This document shows, piece after piece, positions 1 to 9,715 of a stretch of 64,000 nucleotides of DNA. The position numbers were made by a program, and so were the translations under genes. The notes under the pieces are model-generated. The model saw only the letters and a program-made list of their open reading frames with translations. It did no database searches and was not told the DNA's origin. Numbering within the stretch: position 1 is the stretch's first letter; each line of letters begins with the position of its first letter. Source of the DNA: Microbulbifer agarilyticus S89 (GTDB lineage Bacteria > Pseudomonadota > Gammaproteobacteria > Pseudomonadales > Cellvibrionaceae); assembly GCF_000220505.1 (NCBI RefSeq), contig NZ_AFPJ01000034.1:1-64000 (forward strand), written 5' to 3'.

Positions 1-1139
1 TGGTGGAGCGCGCGCTCTACATGGCGGATCTCGCCGAGTCTGACGGGAGTCCGCTGCAGGATATCCCGCTGCCGGAAAAAAACGGCTACATGCGGTTTAT
101 TCGTCGCGAGCCGTTGGGCACAAGCCTGGTGATCGCGCCCTGGAATTACCCCTATCTCACCGCCATCAATGCGGTGGTGCCAGCGCTACTTGCGGGCAAC
201 AGTGTGATCCTCAAGCACTCCGCGCAGACGCCACTCTGTAGTGAGCGGCTGGTTGAGGCATTTACCGCGGCGGGACTGCCCGGCGGCGTGTTTCAATATC
301 TTCATCTCGGCCACCGGGATGCGGAGCAGATCATTATTCGCGGCAGCGTGCAGCATGTGGCCTTTACCGGTTCGGTGGCGGGCGGTGCGGCGGTAGAGAG
401 CGCGGCCGCCGGGCGCTTTCTTTCTGTGGGGCTGGAACTTGGTGGCAAGGATCCCGCATACGTGCGTGCGGATGCCGACCTCGAGTATGCGGTGGACTCT
501 GTTGTGGATGGAGCCTTTTTTAATTCAGGGCAATCCTGTTGCGGGATTGAACGGGCATATGTCCATCACTCTGTGTATGACGAATTCGTGGCGCGCGCGG
601 TGCAGAAAATCAATGCCTATCGCCTGGGCCGCTCAGACGAGCCGGAAACCACATTGGGGCCAATGGTGCGAGCTAGCGCTGCGGATTTCGTACGCGATCA
701 AATTGATGAAGCTGTGACACAAGGCGCTCATGCGCATATCGACGAAGGGGATTTTGCACTGGACTGCCGCGGCAGTGCCTATATGGCACCGCAGCTATTG
801 ACTAATGTGGACCACGATATGCGGGTGATGAGCGAGGAGTCTTTTGGACCGGTTCTGGGGGTGGTGCCGGTGCGTGACGACGACGAAGCGCTGGCATTGA
901 TGAACGACAGTGAATATGGACTGACCGCGGCGATCTACTCCGCCGACGAGCAGGTTGCCTTGCGCCTGGGTGACCGACTGCGCACCGGCACAGTGTTTTT
1001 AAATCGATGTGATTACCTGGACCCGGCACTGGCGTGGACCGGGGTAAAGAACTCCGGTCGCGGGTGCACCCTGTCCGGCATCGGCTTCGAGCACCTCACA
1101 CGGCCGAAGTCCTTCAATTTCAAACTGTCAGGCGGATAG
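1..1139 (+). CDS. Aldehyde dehydrogenase, NAD(P)-dependent (5' end outside window)
   Basis: Oxidises an aldehyde to its acid. The first in-frame codon is at position 3 and no genuine N-terminus is visible; about 378 residues are present against 450-500 for the family, so the start lies upstream of the window. Visible hallmarks are the APWNYP segment, an FTGSV nucleotide-binding segment near 366, the ELGGKD motif with the general-base Glu near 436, and the nucleophile Cys of NSGQSC (codon 537-539). The C-terminal part ends with a G-F-E-H-L-T-R-P-K-S pattern seen in this superfamily. Only 4 bases separate it from the alcohol dehydrogenase that follows, so the two are probably co-transcribed. 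The substrate cannot be read from the sequence; the glutamine-synthetase-like gene at 6584 hints at amine catabolism, but the thiamine operon lies in between. Confidence 0.88.
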   Translation, partial: VERALYMADLAESDGSPLQDIPLPEKNGYMRFIRREPLGTSLVIAPWNYPYLTAINAVVPALLAGNSVILKHSAQTPLCSERLVEAFTAAGLPGGVFQYLHLGHRDAEQIIIRGSVQHVAFTGSVAGGAAVESAAAGRFLSVGLELGGKDPAYVRADADLEYAVDSVVDGAFFNSGQSCCGIERAYVHHSVYDEFVARAVQKINAYRLGRSDEPETTLGPMVRASAADFVRDQIDEAVTQGAHAHIDEGDFALDCRGSAYMAPQLLTNVDHDMRVMSEESFGPVLGVVPVRDDDEALALMNDSEYGLTAAIYSADEQVALRLGDRLRTGTVFLNRCDYLDPALAWTGVKNSGRGCTLSGIGFEHLTRPKSFNFKLSGG

Positions 1140-1143
1140 TGAG

Positions 1144-2316
1144 ATGTCTGATTCGGACTTTTTCTCCAACTGGAATTATCCCACCGCGATGCGGGTGGGT
1201 GCCGGGCGCATCACTGAGTTGCCGCAGATGTGTCGCGAACTGGGCATGGCGACACCGCTGCTGGTAACCGACCCGGGCCTGGCGGCGCTGCCCATGGTGC
1301 AAGCGATCGTAGAACAGTGTCTGGTGGATGGGATACCTCTGGCGGTATTCAGTGAGATCAAAGGTAATCCCACCGGAGAAAATGTCCAGGATGGTGTGGG
1401 CGCATTCAAGGCGCACGGATGCGATGGCGTGATTGCGTTTGGCGGCGGGTCCGCACTGGATGCCGGCAAGGCGATTGCATTAATGGTTGGGCAGACCCAC
1501 CCGATCTGGACGTTCGAGGATGTAGGCGATAACTACCTTAAGGTGAATACCCGGGGTATGGCGCCGGTCATCGCGGTGCCCACCACGGCTGGCACGGGCT
1601 CGGAAGTGGGGCGCTCATCGGTTATCACCGACCAGGATGCCAAGCGAAAGAAAGTCATTTTCCATCCGCGCATGCTGCCACAAATCGTGTTGCTGGATCC
1701 CGAGCTCACGCTCGGGCTGCCAGCACCGATCACTGCGGCGACCGGAATGGATGCCCTGTCTCACAACCTGGAAGCCTTCTGCTCTAGTAGTTTTCACCCC
1801 ATGGCAGAGGGTATTGCGCTTGAAGCGATGCGCCTCATCCATATTTACCTGCCCCGTGCAGTCGCCAACGGCAATGACCTCGAGGCGCGTATGCACATGC
1901 TCGCGGCATCGAGTATGGGAGCGACCGCATTCCAGCGTGGGCTGGGTGCCATGCACGCGCTGGCGCATCCTCTGGGTGCCGTGTATGACAAGCATCACGG
2001 ATTGCTGAACGCGATTCTCATGCCCTATGTACTGGTGGCCAACCGATCCGCGATCGAAGAGCCGATGCGTCGGCTGTCGAGTTATCTCGGCCTGTCCGAA
2101 ACAGGATTTGACGGCGTTCTGGACTGGGTGCTGCTGCTCCGCCGCGAGTTCGGTATCCCTCATACCTGGGCGGAAATTGGCATTGGTGAAGACGCTGCCA
2201 ATGAGATTGCCGCAATGGCGATTGCCGACCCATCGGCGCTGGGCAACCCGCTGCCGCTGTCGGCGGCGGATTATCGCGGTATTTTCCTGAATGCCTGCCG
2301 CGGCAAGCTTGGCTGA
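1144..2316 (+). CDS. Iron-containing (group III) alcohol dehydrogenase
   Basis: NAD(P)-dependent alcohol/aldehyde oxidoreductase of the Fe-ADH family, 390 residues, which is full length. GGGS at residues 100-103 and PTTAGTGSE at 146-154 form the nucleotide-binding region. Metal ligands are expected at Asp203, His207, a His in the HALAHPLG segment (271-278) and a His in DKHHG (283-286). ATG at 1144 follows the aldehyde dehydrogenase stop by 4 bases, so the pair likely interconverts an alcohol, an aldehyde and an acid from one substrate. The substrate is unknown. The gene converges on the thiamine operon, with only 9 bases between the two stop codons. Confidence 0.9.
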   Translation: MSDSDFFSNWNYPTAMRVGAGRITELPQMCRELGMATPLLVTDPGLAALPMVQAIVEQCLVDGIPLAVFSEIKGNPTGENVQDGVGAFKAHGCDGVIAFGGGSALDAGKAIALMVGQTHPIWTFEDVGDNYLKVNTRGMAPVIAVPTTAGTGSEVGRSSVITDQDAKRKKVIFHPRMLPQIVLLDPELTLGLPAPITAATGMDALSHNLEAFCSSSFHPMAEGIALEAMRLIHIYLPRAVANGNDLEARMHMLAASSMGATAFQRGLGAMHALAHPLGAVYDKHHGLLNAILMPYVLVANRSAIEEPMRRLSSYLGLSETGFDGVLDWVLLLRREFGIPHTWAEIGIGEDAANEIAAMAIADPSALGNPLPLSAADYRGIFLNACRGKLG

Positions 2317-2325
2317 TCGCCGGGG

Positions 2326-3198
2326 CTAATCGATATCCGTCAGGAGATCGTGAATTTGCTGTTGCAATGCGGCGGCCGTGATGGGTGGGACCGAAGCCTG
2401 TTCCCGCTGCACGGCGTACCAGAGTATCGACAGGTAGCGGTAGACTTTCTGCCACATATCCAGCTTTTGTAGTTCGCTTGCCCCTGCGGGCCGCTGCAGG
2501 TACTCGGTGAGTAATGTTTGCCGCTGCTGGTGACTCAGCTTGAATCCCTCAACCACTGTTGCCAGATCAAAATAGGGTTCCCCTGTGGCTGCATACTCCC
2601 AGTCAATGGCACGCAGCTCGCCAGAGTTATCCACAATCAGGTTGTCTGGGAGAAGATCGTTGTGGCACAGGCAGTGTGCACCTTGTGCGGAGTCGAGGCG
2701 CTCTAGCTGGGGCGTTATCTTTGCGCGCAGCTCCAGTAGCGTTTGCCAAATGGGCGTGTGGGTATGCTCCAGGTTGACTGACTGCCAGTAGTGGTCAGCC
2801 TTGTGGGCGTAGTGCAGTTGTGCAGAAATTGGCGCCAGCTGGTGTAGCTGGCGCAGCATATGGGACATGCGGGCGAGGGCATCGGTCTGATCCAGTTGCA
2901 GTGGCACACCCTGGATAAAGCGGGTCAGCAGGTAGCGGTGACCCGGATCGATATACACAAGTGGGGCGCAGAGCTTTTTGCTACTCGCCTGGCGTAACGC
3001 TTCAGCTTCGGCGGCTCGGTTGAGGTCCAGCGCCAGGGAATTGGGTGCGTTGATACGCAGCACCAGTTTTTCATCGCCTGCGTCAATCAGAAAGCTGCGG
3101 TTGGTCAGCCCGCCGTGCAGCGGACCGATCAACTTTGCCGGCGTGTCGCTCCATCGTTGCCAGTCATCGGCAATAAGACGTTCGACAGACAGGGTCAT
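2326..3198 (-). CDS. APH/choline-kinase-fold kinase, probable thiamine kinase
   Basis: Small-molecule phosphotransferase of the APH fold, 290 residues. The catalytic loop is CHNDLLPDN (residues 178-186, with Asp181 and Asn186) and the metal-binding Asp is in IDWEYA (198-203), the pattern shared by choline, ethanolamine and thiamine kinases (ThiK/YcfN). It is the last gene of the operon under the TPP riboswitch at 6319-6413 and overlaps the transporter gene by 4 bases. This makes phosphorylation of imported thiamine the most likely role; that is inference from context. A choline or ethanolamine kinase is the alternative. Confidence 0.72.
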   Translation of the reverse strand: MTLSVERLIADDWQRWSDTPAKLIGPLHGGLTNRSFLIDAGDEKLVLRINAPNSLALDLNRAAEAEALRQASSKKLCAPLVYIDPGHRYLLTRFIQGVPLQLDQTDALARMSHMLRQLHQLAPISAQLHYAHKADHYWQSVNLEHTHTPIWQTLLELRAKITPQLERLDSAQGAHCLCHNDLLPDNLIVDNSGELRAIDWEYAATGEPYFDLATVVEGFKLSHQQRQTLLTEYLQRPAGASELQKLDMWQKVYRYLSILWYAVQREQASVPPITAAALQQQIHDLLTDID

Positions 3199-3833
3199 GC
3201 GGTTGCCAATTGCTCCTGGCTACTGTTCTGCCGCTGATACAGCGTGTACCACTGGAAAAAGCCGATAATTACCAGAATCACGTAAAGTACGAACAGCAGC
3301 GCGGTGAGGTACATCTCGCGATCGATGTACAGATAGATCGCCGCACCGTCGATCACGATCCAGTAGAGCCAGTTTTCCAGCACCTTGCGGGTGACCATGT
3401 AAGTGGTGACCACGGCACCCCAGGTGGTAAAGGAATCAAGATAGGGCAGTGCCGCACTGGTGTAGTTATCCAGTACGTAGCCAAACACCAGAGTAAGTAC
3501 GCCAACCCCGGCGAGCGCTGAGATGTGCATGGTGGCGGACCAGCGATGGATATGCAGCCGCTCTCCATCTTGCCGGCGCCGGCGCCATTGCCACCAGCCG
3601 TACAACGCCATGGCGAGATAAAAGATCTGCAGCGCAGACTCCATCAACAGGCTGACATCCCAGAACAGGAACAGGTAGATAGCCGTGCTGGCAAACGCCG
3701 CATACCAGCACAGGATGTTTTCCCGCATGGCCAGCAGTAAGTAGGTCAGCGCCAGCAGCACTGCCGCCACTTCCCATAGGGACATGGCGGCGTAGGCACT
3801 GGCGATGGCTTCGCGAATCTCCGGTGAGAACAT
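3195..3833 (-). CDS. pnuT: PnuC-family permease, probably thiamine transporter PnuT
   Basis: Inner-membrane protein of 212 residues with about seven hydrophobic segments and the tryptophan-rich signatures of PnuC permeases (YGWWQW near residue 80; ENWLYW near 155). PnuC proteins import nicotinamide riboside. Paralogues found with TPP riboswitches (PnuT) are assigned to thiamine, and the riboswitch plus the flanking thiamine-binding protein and kinase place this one in the PnuT group. PnuC-type carriers rely on trapping by phosphorylation inside the cell, which fits the kinase gene overlapping its 3' end (4 bases). The start lies 3 bases after the preceding stop, indicating tight translational linkage. 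Confidence 0.8.
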   Translation of the reverse strand: MFSPEIREAIASAYAAMSLWEVAAVLLALTYLLLAMRENILCWYAAFASTAIYLFLFWDVSLLMESALQIFYLAMALYGWWQWRRRRQDGERLHIHRWSATMHISALAGVGVLTLVFGYVLDNYTSAALPYLDSFTTWGAVVTTYMVTRKVLENWLYWIVIDGAAIYLYIDREMYLTALLFVLYVILVIIGFFQWYTLYQRQNSSQEQLATA

Positions 3834-3836
3834 GGG

Positions 3837-4097
3837 TCAGAGCCCGCTATTGGGGTTGAGGTCGCCGTCGATAAATTTGCACACGAAGATCGCGCGACCG
3901 AACTGCTCCCAGGACTTGCGCATTTCCGCTTTCAGAATATCCATGACCACGTCGTAATCACCAAATACCTGGGTACTCATGGTATTGGAGATTACCTGCA
4001 GTTGCGGGTGTTCATTCAGGCGCTGGATAAAATCCTTGATGGCCGGAATGTATTCATCTTTCAGCGGGTACATGCTGATTTCTACGGAGAGTTGCAT
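3837..4097 (-). CDS. Thiamine-binding domain protein (MTH1187/YkoF type)
   Basis: An 86-residue protein resembling the thiamine-binding (PF01910, formerly UPF0045) family. It starts MQLSVEISMYPL, continues with a helix rich in E/I/K, and has the STQVFGDYDVV strand and a C-terminal FVCKFIDGDLNPNSG tail. Family members bind thiamine or hydroxymethylpyrimidine in a ferredoxin-like fold. There is no signal peptide, so it should be cytosolic, perhaps a carrier or sensor of the imported vitamin. It sits between the receptor and permease genes, 14 and 3 bases from them, under the TPP riboswitch. The exact function is not established. Confidence 0.7.
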   Translation of the reverse strand: MQLSVEISMYPLKDEYIPAIKDFIQRLNEHPQLQVISNTMSTQVFGDYDVVMDILKAEMRKSWEQFGRAIFVCKFIDGDLNPNSGL

Positions 4098-4111
4098 AGC
4101 GAGGCTCCCAT

Positions 4112-6253
4112 TTAGAAGGTGTAACTGCCAGAGATGCCGGCAGTGCGCGGTTCACCCAGCTGATAGTAAGCTTCCGGAGCATAGCCATTCGCCGGGTTAT
4201 TGCCGAACTGATTGCTGAAGTAGAAACCGCGGGTGTAAATCACTTCATCGGTCAGGTTTCTGCCCCACAAGGATAGATCCCAGTTGTCTTCGCGGTAGGT
4301 TAGGCGCGCATTGACCAGTTCGTAGGCGGTGGACTTTTCGTTGTGGCTATTGGAGAAGTAAAAGTCGTCTTTACCTTCCAGCTCCACGCGCGCGCTCAGG
4401 TTGTCGGTCAGCGTGTACTCCGCCCCGGTGAACAACTGGTAGTTGGGCGCGTGGGCCAGATCGCGGCCACCGAGGTCGACCAGAGTGGTTTCGCCGGTAT
4501 AGTCATCGCGGGCATCGACATGGGTGCTGCTGATGAAATCTTCAAATTCCGCATTTAGCCAGCCGAAGGTAGCGAACAGTTGCAGGGCATCGCTGGCCCG
4601 GAAATTCACCTCTGCTTCAACACCGACACTGTGACCACTGGCGGCATTCGCCAGGTAGTCATCGAAGGAGAAATCTTGCGGGTTGAAAATGGACTGTTTG
4701 GCCTGGACGTCACTGCGATCCTGGTAGAAAGTTGCAACCTGGGCCTGCAGGCGGCTTTCCAACCAGTCGCCCTTTATCCCGAGTTCGTAGTTCAGCATGC
4801 TCTCGGTATCGAACAGGAAGGTATCGCTGCCAATGGCGGGATTGCTCGCGGAAGCGGAAATGATTCGGCCGTTGACGCCACCAGCTTTGTAGCCGCGGGA
4901 AAGGGTCGCGTAAACCATAGCTTCGTCGGAGGCGTTGAACTGCAGGGTGATATTGCCGCCCCACAGGTCCTCACTGGCGTCACTGACCACCGCAAGAGAA
5001 TCGTTGTAATCTGCACGGCGCTGCTCGAAACGCAGTCCGGTAATCAACTCAAGGCGCGCACTCAGGGCGGTGTTGAGCTGCCCATAAAGCGCCGCATTGT
5101 CGGTATCGAACTGGCTTGTAAAGCTGGTGTTGCGCTGCAGCGCTTCTTCTTCGGTTCGCAGATAGACTCCGGCCACCCAGCCGGTGCTGTCGTTAAACAG
5201 GCGGCTCGCCTCGGTGGAAACCAGGCGGATATCCGCGCTCAGGTTGTCGCGATCGCGCAGGTAGTTATCGGTAGAGCTGTATTCCCAGGGGTGGAAGCCC
5301 ACGAAGGACCAGTCTTCGTCGTAACCGTATTCGGTATCGGAGTTGGCCGCGCTCAGCACCGAGTGGACGGTGAACTGGTCATTGCCGCCCCACTGCAGGT
5401 TCACCGCGCCCGCGAGGGTTTCCTGGCGGTCGTGGCCAGGTTGGTCGGACTGGGTGGTGCGGGAATTGTCGAAGCTGAATGCGTCATAACCGTTGTCTGC
5501 ATCCAGATAAAACAGGGTGAAGTCCAGTTGCAGATTATCGCTGGCTTTAAACTGCAGCTTGCCGCGGGCAACCGTCTCGTCGATATTGTTTGTGTCGGCG
5601 CGGTCCAGATAGCGGTTGTCCACATAGCCGTCGGACTGCTGGTTCTGTACTGCAAAGCGGTAGCTCAGTTGCTCGGACAGTGGGCCACTGGTTACCGCAG
5701 ACAGCGTGTGGGAGCCGTAGTGGGCGGCTTCGGCGGATACCTTGGCGAAGTATTCTTCGCTGGGTGCATTGCTGGTCATGCTCACCAGGCCGGCCAGTGC
5801 ATTGGCCCCGTAAACGGTACCCTGCGGGCCGCGCAGGATTTCCACCTGCTGCATGTCCAGCGTGCTGGCGGCGAGGCCGAGGCCGGTAAAGTCGATGCCA
5901 TCCACGATCAGGCCCACCGACGGATTCACCGGGTCGATAAACTGGCTGCGCTCGCCAATACCGCGAATCTGCACGAACCGACCACGGGAGGCGCCGCTTG
6001 AGAAGTTCACATTGGGCGCCAGGTTCAGCAGTTGCTCAAGGTTGGTGGCACCGCGGGTGTCGATGGCGGCTGCATCCAACACACTGACACTGGTGGGGGT
6101 GTCGAGCTGGCTGGCTTCACGCAGCTGGCTGGTCACCGTGACTTCCTCGATGGCGTTGTCTGCAGACACCGCAGCGCTGGCGAATGCCATAGCGGCGGCA
6201 ATAGCCTGGGCGACCGGTTTGATATTGGGCTGGATGCGAACGTTGGAATTCAT
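4112..6253 (-). CDS. TonB-dependent outer-membrane receptor, predicted thiamine uptake
   Basis: A 713-residue TonB-dependent receptor. A signal peptide ends near the AVSAD segment, followed by a TonB-box-like EEVTVTS. The plug domain has the VEILRGPQGTVYGANALAG hallmark, and the protein is then beta-barrel to a terminal Phe (SGSYTF), as required for barrel insertion. The plug and barrel resemble the large receptor group with mixed substrates, so sequence alone does not give the ligand. The TPP riboswitch in its leader and the three downstream genes point to thiamine or a phosphorylated form. First gene of the operon; ATG is preceded by an AGAGAGAG Shine-Dalgarno. Confidence 0.85.
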   Translation of the reverse strand: MNSNVRIQPNIKPVAQAIAAAMAFASAAVSADNAIEEVTVTSQLREASQLDTPTSVSVLDAAAIDTRGATNLEQLLNLAPNVNFSSGASRGRFVQIRGIGERSQFIDPVNPSVGLIVDGIDFTGLGLAASTLDMQQVEILRGPQGTVYGANALAGLVSMTSNAPSEEYFAKVSAEAAHYGSHTLSAVTSGPLSEQLSYRFAVQNQQSDGYVDNRYLDRADTNNIDETVARGKLQFKASDNLQLDFTLFYLDADNGYDAFSFDNSRTTQSDQPGHDRQETLAGAVNLQWGGNDQFTVHSVLSAANSDTEYGYDEDWSFVGFHPWEYSSTDNYLRDRDNLSADIRLVSTEASRLFNDSTGWVAGVYLRTEEEALQRNTSFTSQFDTDNAALYGQLNTALSARLELITGLRFEQRRADYNDSLAVVSDASEDLWGGNITLQFNASDEAMVYATLSRGYKAGGVNGRIISASASNPAIGSDTFLFDTESMLNYELGIKGDWLESRLQAQVATFYQDRSDVQAKQSIFNPQDFSFDDYLANAASGHSVGVEAEVNFRASDALQLFATFGWLNAEFEDFISSTHVDARDDYTGETTLVDLGGRDLAHAPNYQLFTGAEYTLTDNLSARVELEGKDDFYFSNSHNEKSTAYELVNARLTYREDNWDLSLWGRNLTDEVIYTRGFYFSNQFGNNPANGYAPEAYYQLGEPRTAGISGSYTF

Positions 6254-6583
6254 GGCTCTCTCTGACTGATCGATGAGAGACCCGGTGTGCGACGTGAAGA
6301 GGGGAGTTTGTGGACTACCTATTCCTACGCCGGTATTAGCCGGATCAGGTTCAAGGGTTTGCGGTTCAAGTCAATGCGACTTGACGACATCTCAGGCTTT
6401 CGCCACCCCTTAGGTTTGCGCACGCGATGCTATCAGATATGGCGTGGCACAGGAACACGGCTAGCGGGCAAACCGGCCGGTTTATCCACAAGGTTTTTTT
6501 TGCCTGCATAGATTTGCAAACAAAGTGTTTCCATTACACTGCGCACTCCTTTTCAATCTCTTGGCTAGTCCTCTGGAGCCCGT
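6254..6583. other. Divergent intergenic region holding the riboswitch leader
   Basis: A 330-base region between the divergent TonB receptor (minus) and glutamine-synthetase-like gene (plus). It contains the TPP riboswitch at 6319-6413. The part from 6430 to 6583 should carry both promoters. A weak candidate for the plus strand is TTGCAA at 6514 with TACACT at 6535, but the 15-base spacing is short. No other gene is supported. Confidence 0.6.
6319..6413 (-). promoter_or_regulatory. TPP riboswitch (THI element)
   Basis: Read on the minus strand the segment shows the conserved TPP aptamer in order: GGGGTGGCG, then GCCTGAGA, a variable helix, ACCCTTGAACCTGATC, GGCTAATACCGGC and GTAGGAA. It lies in the leader of the TonB receptor gene, about 65 bases from its ATG. 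In proteobacteria these elements repress expression when TPP is abundant. No strong poly-U terminator is seen between the aptamer and the start codon, so control of translation initiation is more likely than attenuation (inference). Confidence 0.95.
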
Positions 6584-7972
6584 ATGAGTCAGCCCGACTC
6601 CAATTCCTGGCTGAATGCCCTGCCCGAAGCCTTCCTTGCCTATTTGAATGGCCGCCGCCTGGATGAGGTGGAATGCATTGTTCCTGACCTGCACGGTATG
6701 TCGCGCGGCAAAGCGATGCCTCTGCTCAAGTTCTCCCCGGACGCACCAATTTTTCTGCCGATTTCCATCTTTTACCAGACGATTACCGGTCAGGATGTGG
6801 AGATGGATATTCAGGACCAGTGGGCAGAAAGTGACATGGCGTTGGTGCCGGATATGTCCACCGCGATGGCGGTGCCCTGGGCAAAGACGCCGGCCTTGCA
6901 GATTATTCACGACCTGCAGGACCTCGATGGCAACCCGATTCCCTGTGCCCCGCGCAATGTGTTGAAACGGGTCATTGGTATGTTCCGGGAAAAGGGCTGG
7001 CAGCCGGTTGTGGCGCCAGAACTCGAGTTCTACCTGACACGCCCTAATATCGATCCCAACGAGCCCATCCAGCCGCCGGTTGGCCGTAACGGGCGCTCTG
7101 GTACCTCGTTGCAGTCATACTCCATGACGGCGATCGATGAGTATGGTCCGGTCATCGATACCATTTATGAGTTTGCCGAGGCCGCCGGCCTGGATATCGA
7201 TTCGGTGATTCAGGAAGATGGTGCGGGGCAGGTGGAGTTCAATATGCCCCATGGCGACCCGCTGCTGCTGGCGGATCAGGTGTTTTACTTCAAACGCATC
7301 ATCCGTGAGGCCGCGTTGAAGCATGGTATGTTTGCGACCTTTATGGCGAAGCCGATGCGCGACCAGCCCGGTAGCGCCATGCACATTCACCAGAGTGTGG
7401 TGGATATCGAGAGTGGCAAGAATGTCTTTTCCAGTACAGATGGTAGCGCCTCGGATCTGTTTCGATATTTTATCGGTGGTACCCAAAAGCATCTGCGGGA
7501 GATCATGCCGTTCATTGCCCCCAACGTGAACTCCTACCGGCGTTTTGAGCTTGCCGATAACTCCAGTGCGCCGACCAATACCGGCTGGGGTTACGATAAT
7601 CGGGCAACCGGTTTGCGCGTCCCCAATTCGGGCGCCCAGGATCGGCGCCTGGAAAACCGGGTAGTGGGTGTGGATGCCAATCCTTATTTAGCGATTGCTG
7701 CCAGCCTTGTCTGTGGTTATCTCGGCATGGTGAATGGTGTGGAGCCCAGTGCGCCGGCGGCATCCGAGTTGGATGAGGAGCAGGAAGCGAGTTTCTATAT
7801 ACCCGGTACTTTTGATGAGGCGCTGCGGATTTTCACCGATGCCAGTGAGGTGCGTCAGGCGCTGGGTGAAGATTTCTGTCAGCTGTATGCGGCAGTTAAG
7901 TTGCAGGAGATGCGTCTATTTCACCGCGAGATTTCTCCCTGGGAACGTCAGCATTTATTGCTAAACGTATAG
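6584..7972 (+). CDS. Glutamine synthetase family, gamma-glutamyl-amine ligase type
   Basis: A 462-residue member of the glutamine synthetase fold. Metal and substrate ligands are visible at Glu146 and Glu148 (APELEFY), Glu211 and Glu218 (QEDGAGQVEFN) and the GSAMHIHQS loop with His267. The substitution pattern and length match the PuuA/PauA-like ligases that attach glutamate to putrescine or other amines, rather than housekeeping GlnA, whose adenylylation loop is not recognisable. Predicted reaction: glutamate + amine + ATP to gamma-glutamylamine. It is monocistronic, ends at a strong terminator and has no PuuBCD neighbours here, so the amine remains undefined. ATG at 6584 follows a CTGGAG ribosome site. 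Confidence 0.82.
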   Translation: MSQPDSNSWLNALPEAFLAYLNGRRLDEVECIVPDLHGMSRGKAMPLLKFSPDAPIFLPISIFYQTITGQDVEMDIQDQWAESDMALVPDMSTAMAVPWAKTPALQIIHDLQDLDGNPIPCAPRNVLKRVIGMFREKGWQPVVAPELEFYLTRPNIDPNEPIQPPVGRNGRSGTSLQSYSMTAIDEYGPVIDTIYEFAEAAGLDIDSVIQEDGAGQVEFNMPHGDPLLLADQVFYFKRIIREAALKHGMFATFMAKPMRDQPGSAMHIHQSVVDIESGKNVFSSTDGSASDLFRYFIGGTQKHLREIMPFIAPNVNSYRRFELADNSSAPTNTGWGYDNRATGLRVPNSGAQDRRLENRVVGVDANPYLAIAASLVCGYLGMVNGVEPSAPAASELDEEQEASFYIPGTFDEALRIFTDASEVRQALGEDFCQLYAAVKLQEMRLFHREISPWERQHLLLNV

Positions 7973-8018
7973 CCTTTGCGGCTATCTTTCCTAGCGAACG
8001 CCCCTAATGAGCACGAAC

Positions 8019-8057
8019 AAAAAAGCCCCCGATGGTTTTCCGTCGGGGGCTTTTTTT
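8019..8057. terminator. Bidirectional rho-independent terminator
   Basis: The hairpin pairs AAAAGCCCCCGA (8021-8032) with TCGGGGGCTTTT (8043-8054); the inner tgg/ccg extension leaves a TTTT loop. There is an A-run on the left and a T-run on the right, so it can serve the convergent genes on both sides. Confidence 0.92.
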
Positions 8058-8105
8058 GTGCTTCAATGTCTGATAACCGGATGCTAACTGGTTAGCAACC
8101 GTTAA

Positions 8106-9374
<1,269 letters not shown>

Positions 9375-9715
9375 GACTATCCTATGGCTGCAGTTTCTCG
9401 TCAAAGTACACGTCTGGGCGTGTTGGCGGCGGGCGACTTCTATTGGCAGCCTCGCGCGGCGCGAAGTCTAATGTATTCATATAGCAATTGCATGGTATTG
9501 CGGGCATTCGGCACATACTGCGGTAAAAGGCCATGATAAGCTTGGCCGATTGTCGAATCCGGCCATATTGCAGCGCGCTCTGCCGCTGAACTCCAAGCAA
9601 GCAAAATCCGCGCCGATCATGGCTGTCGATCACCCGTTCGCCCACGCGGCGACAATGGTTGTGTGAACCCTGGGTCCCGCGGCAACCCGTATTTTGAGAG
9701 AGCATTTCTACTGGC
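9375..9715. other. Divergent intergenic region, no gene seen
   Basis: A 341-base stretch between divergent pfp and mpl. It should contain both promoters. I found no convincing -35/-10 pair, repeat or RNA motif. Short open frames here lack ribosome sites and family resemblance. Confidence 0.5.

Noticed and set aside
4580..6001. Open frame of 473 codons on the plus strand
   Set aside because: It lies wholly antisense to the TonB receptor, which has clear signal, plug and barrel features. The antisense frame has no ribosome site or family motif and reflects high third-position GC.
9375..9715. Small minus-strand open frame between pfp and mpl
   Set aside because: It spans the expected promoters, has no ribosome site, and resembles nothing I recognise.
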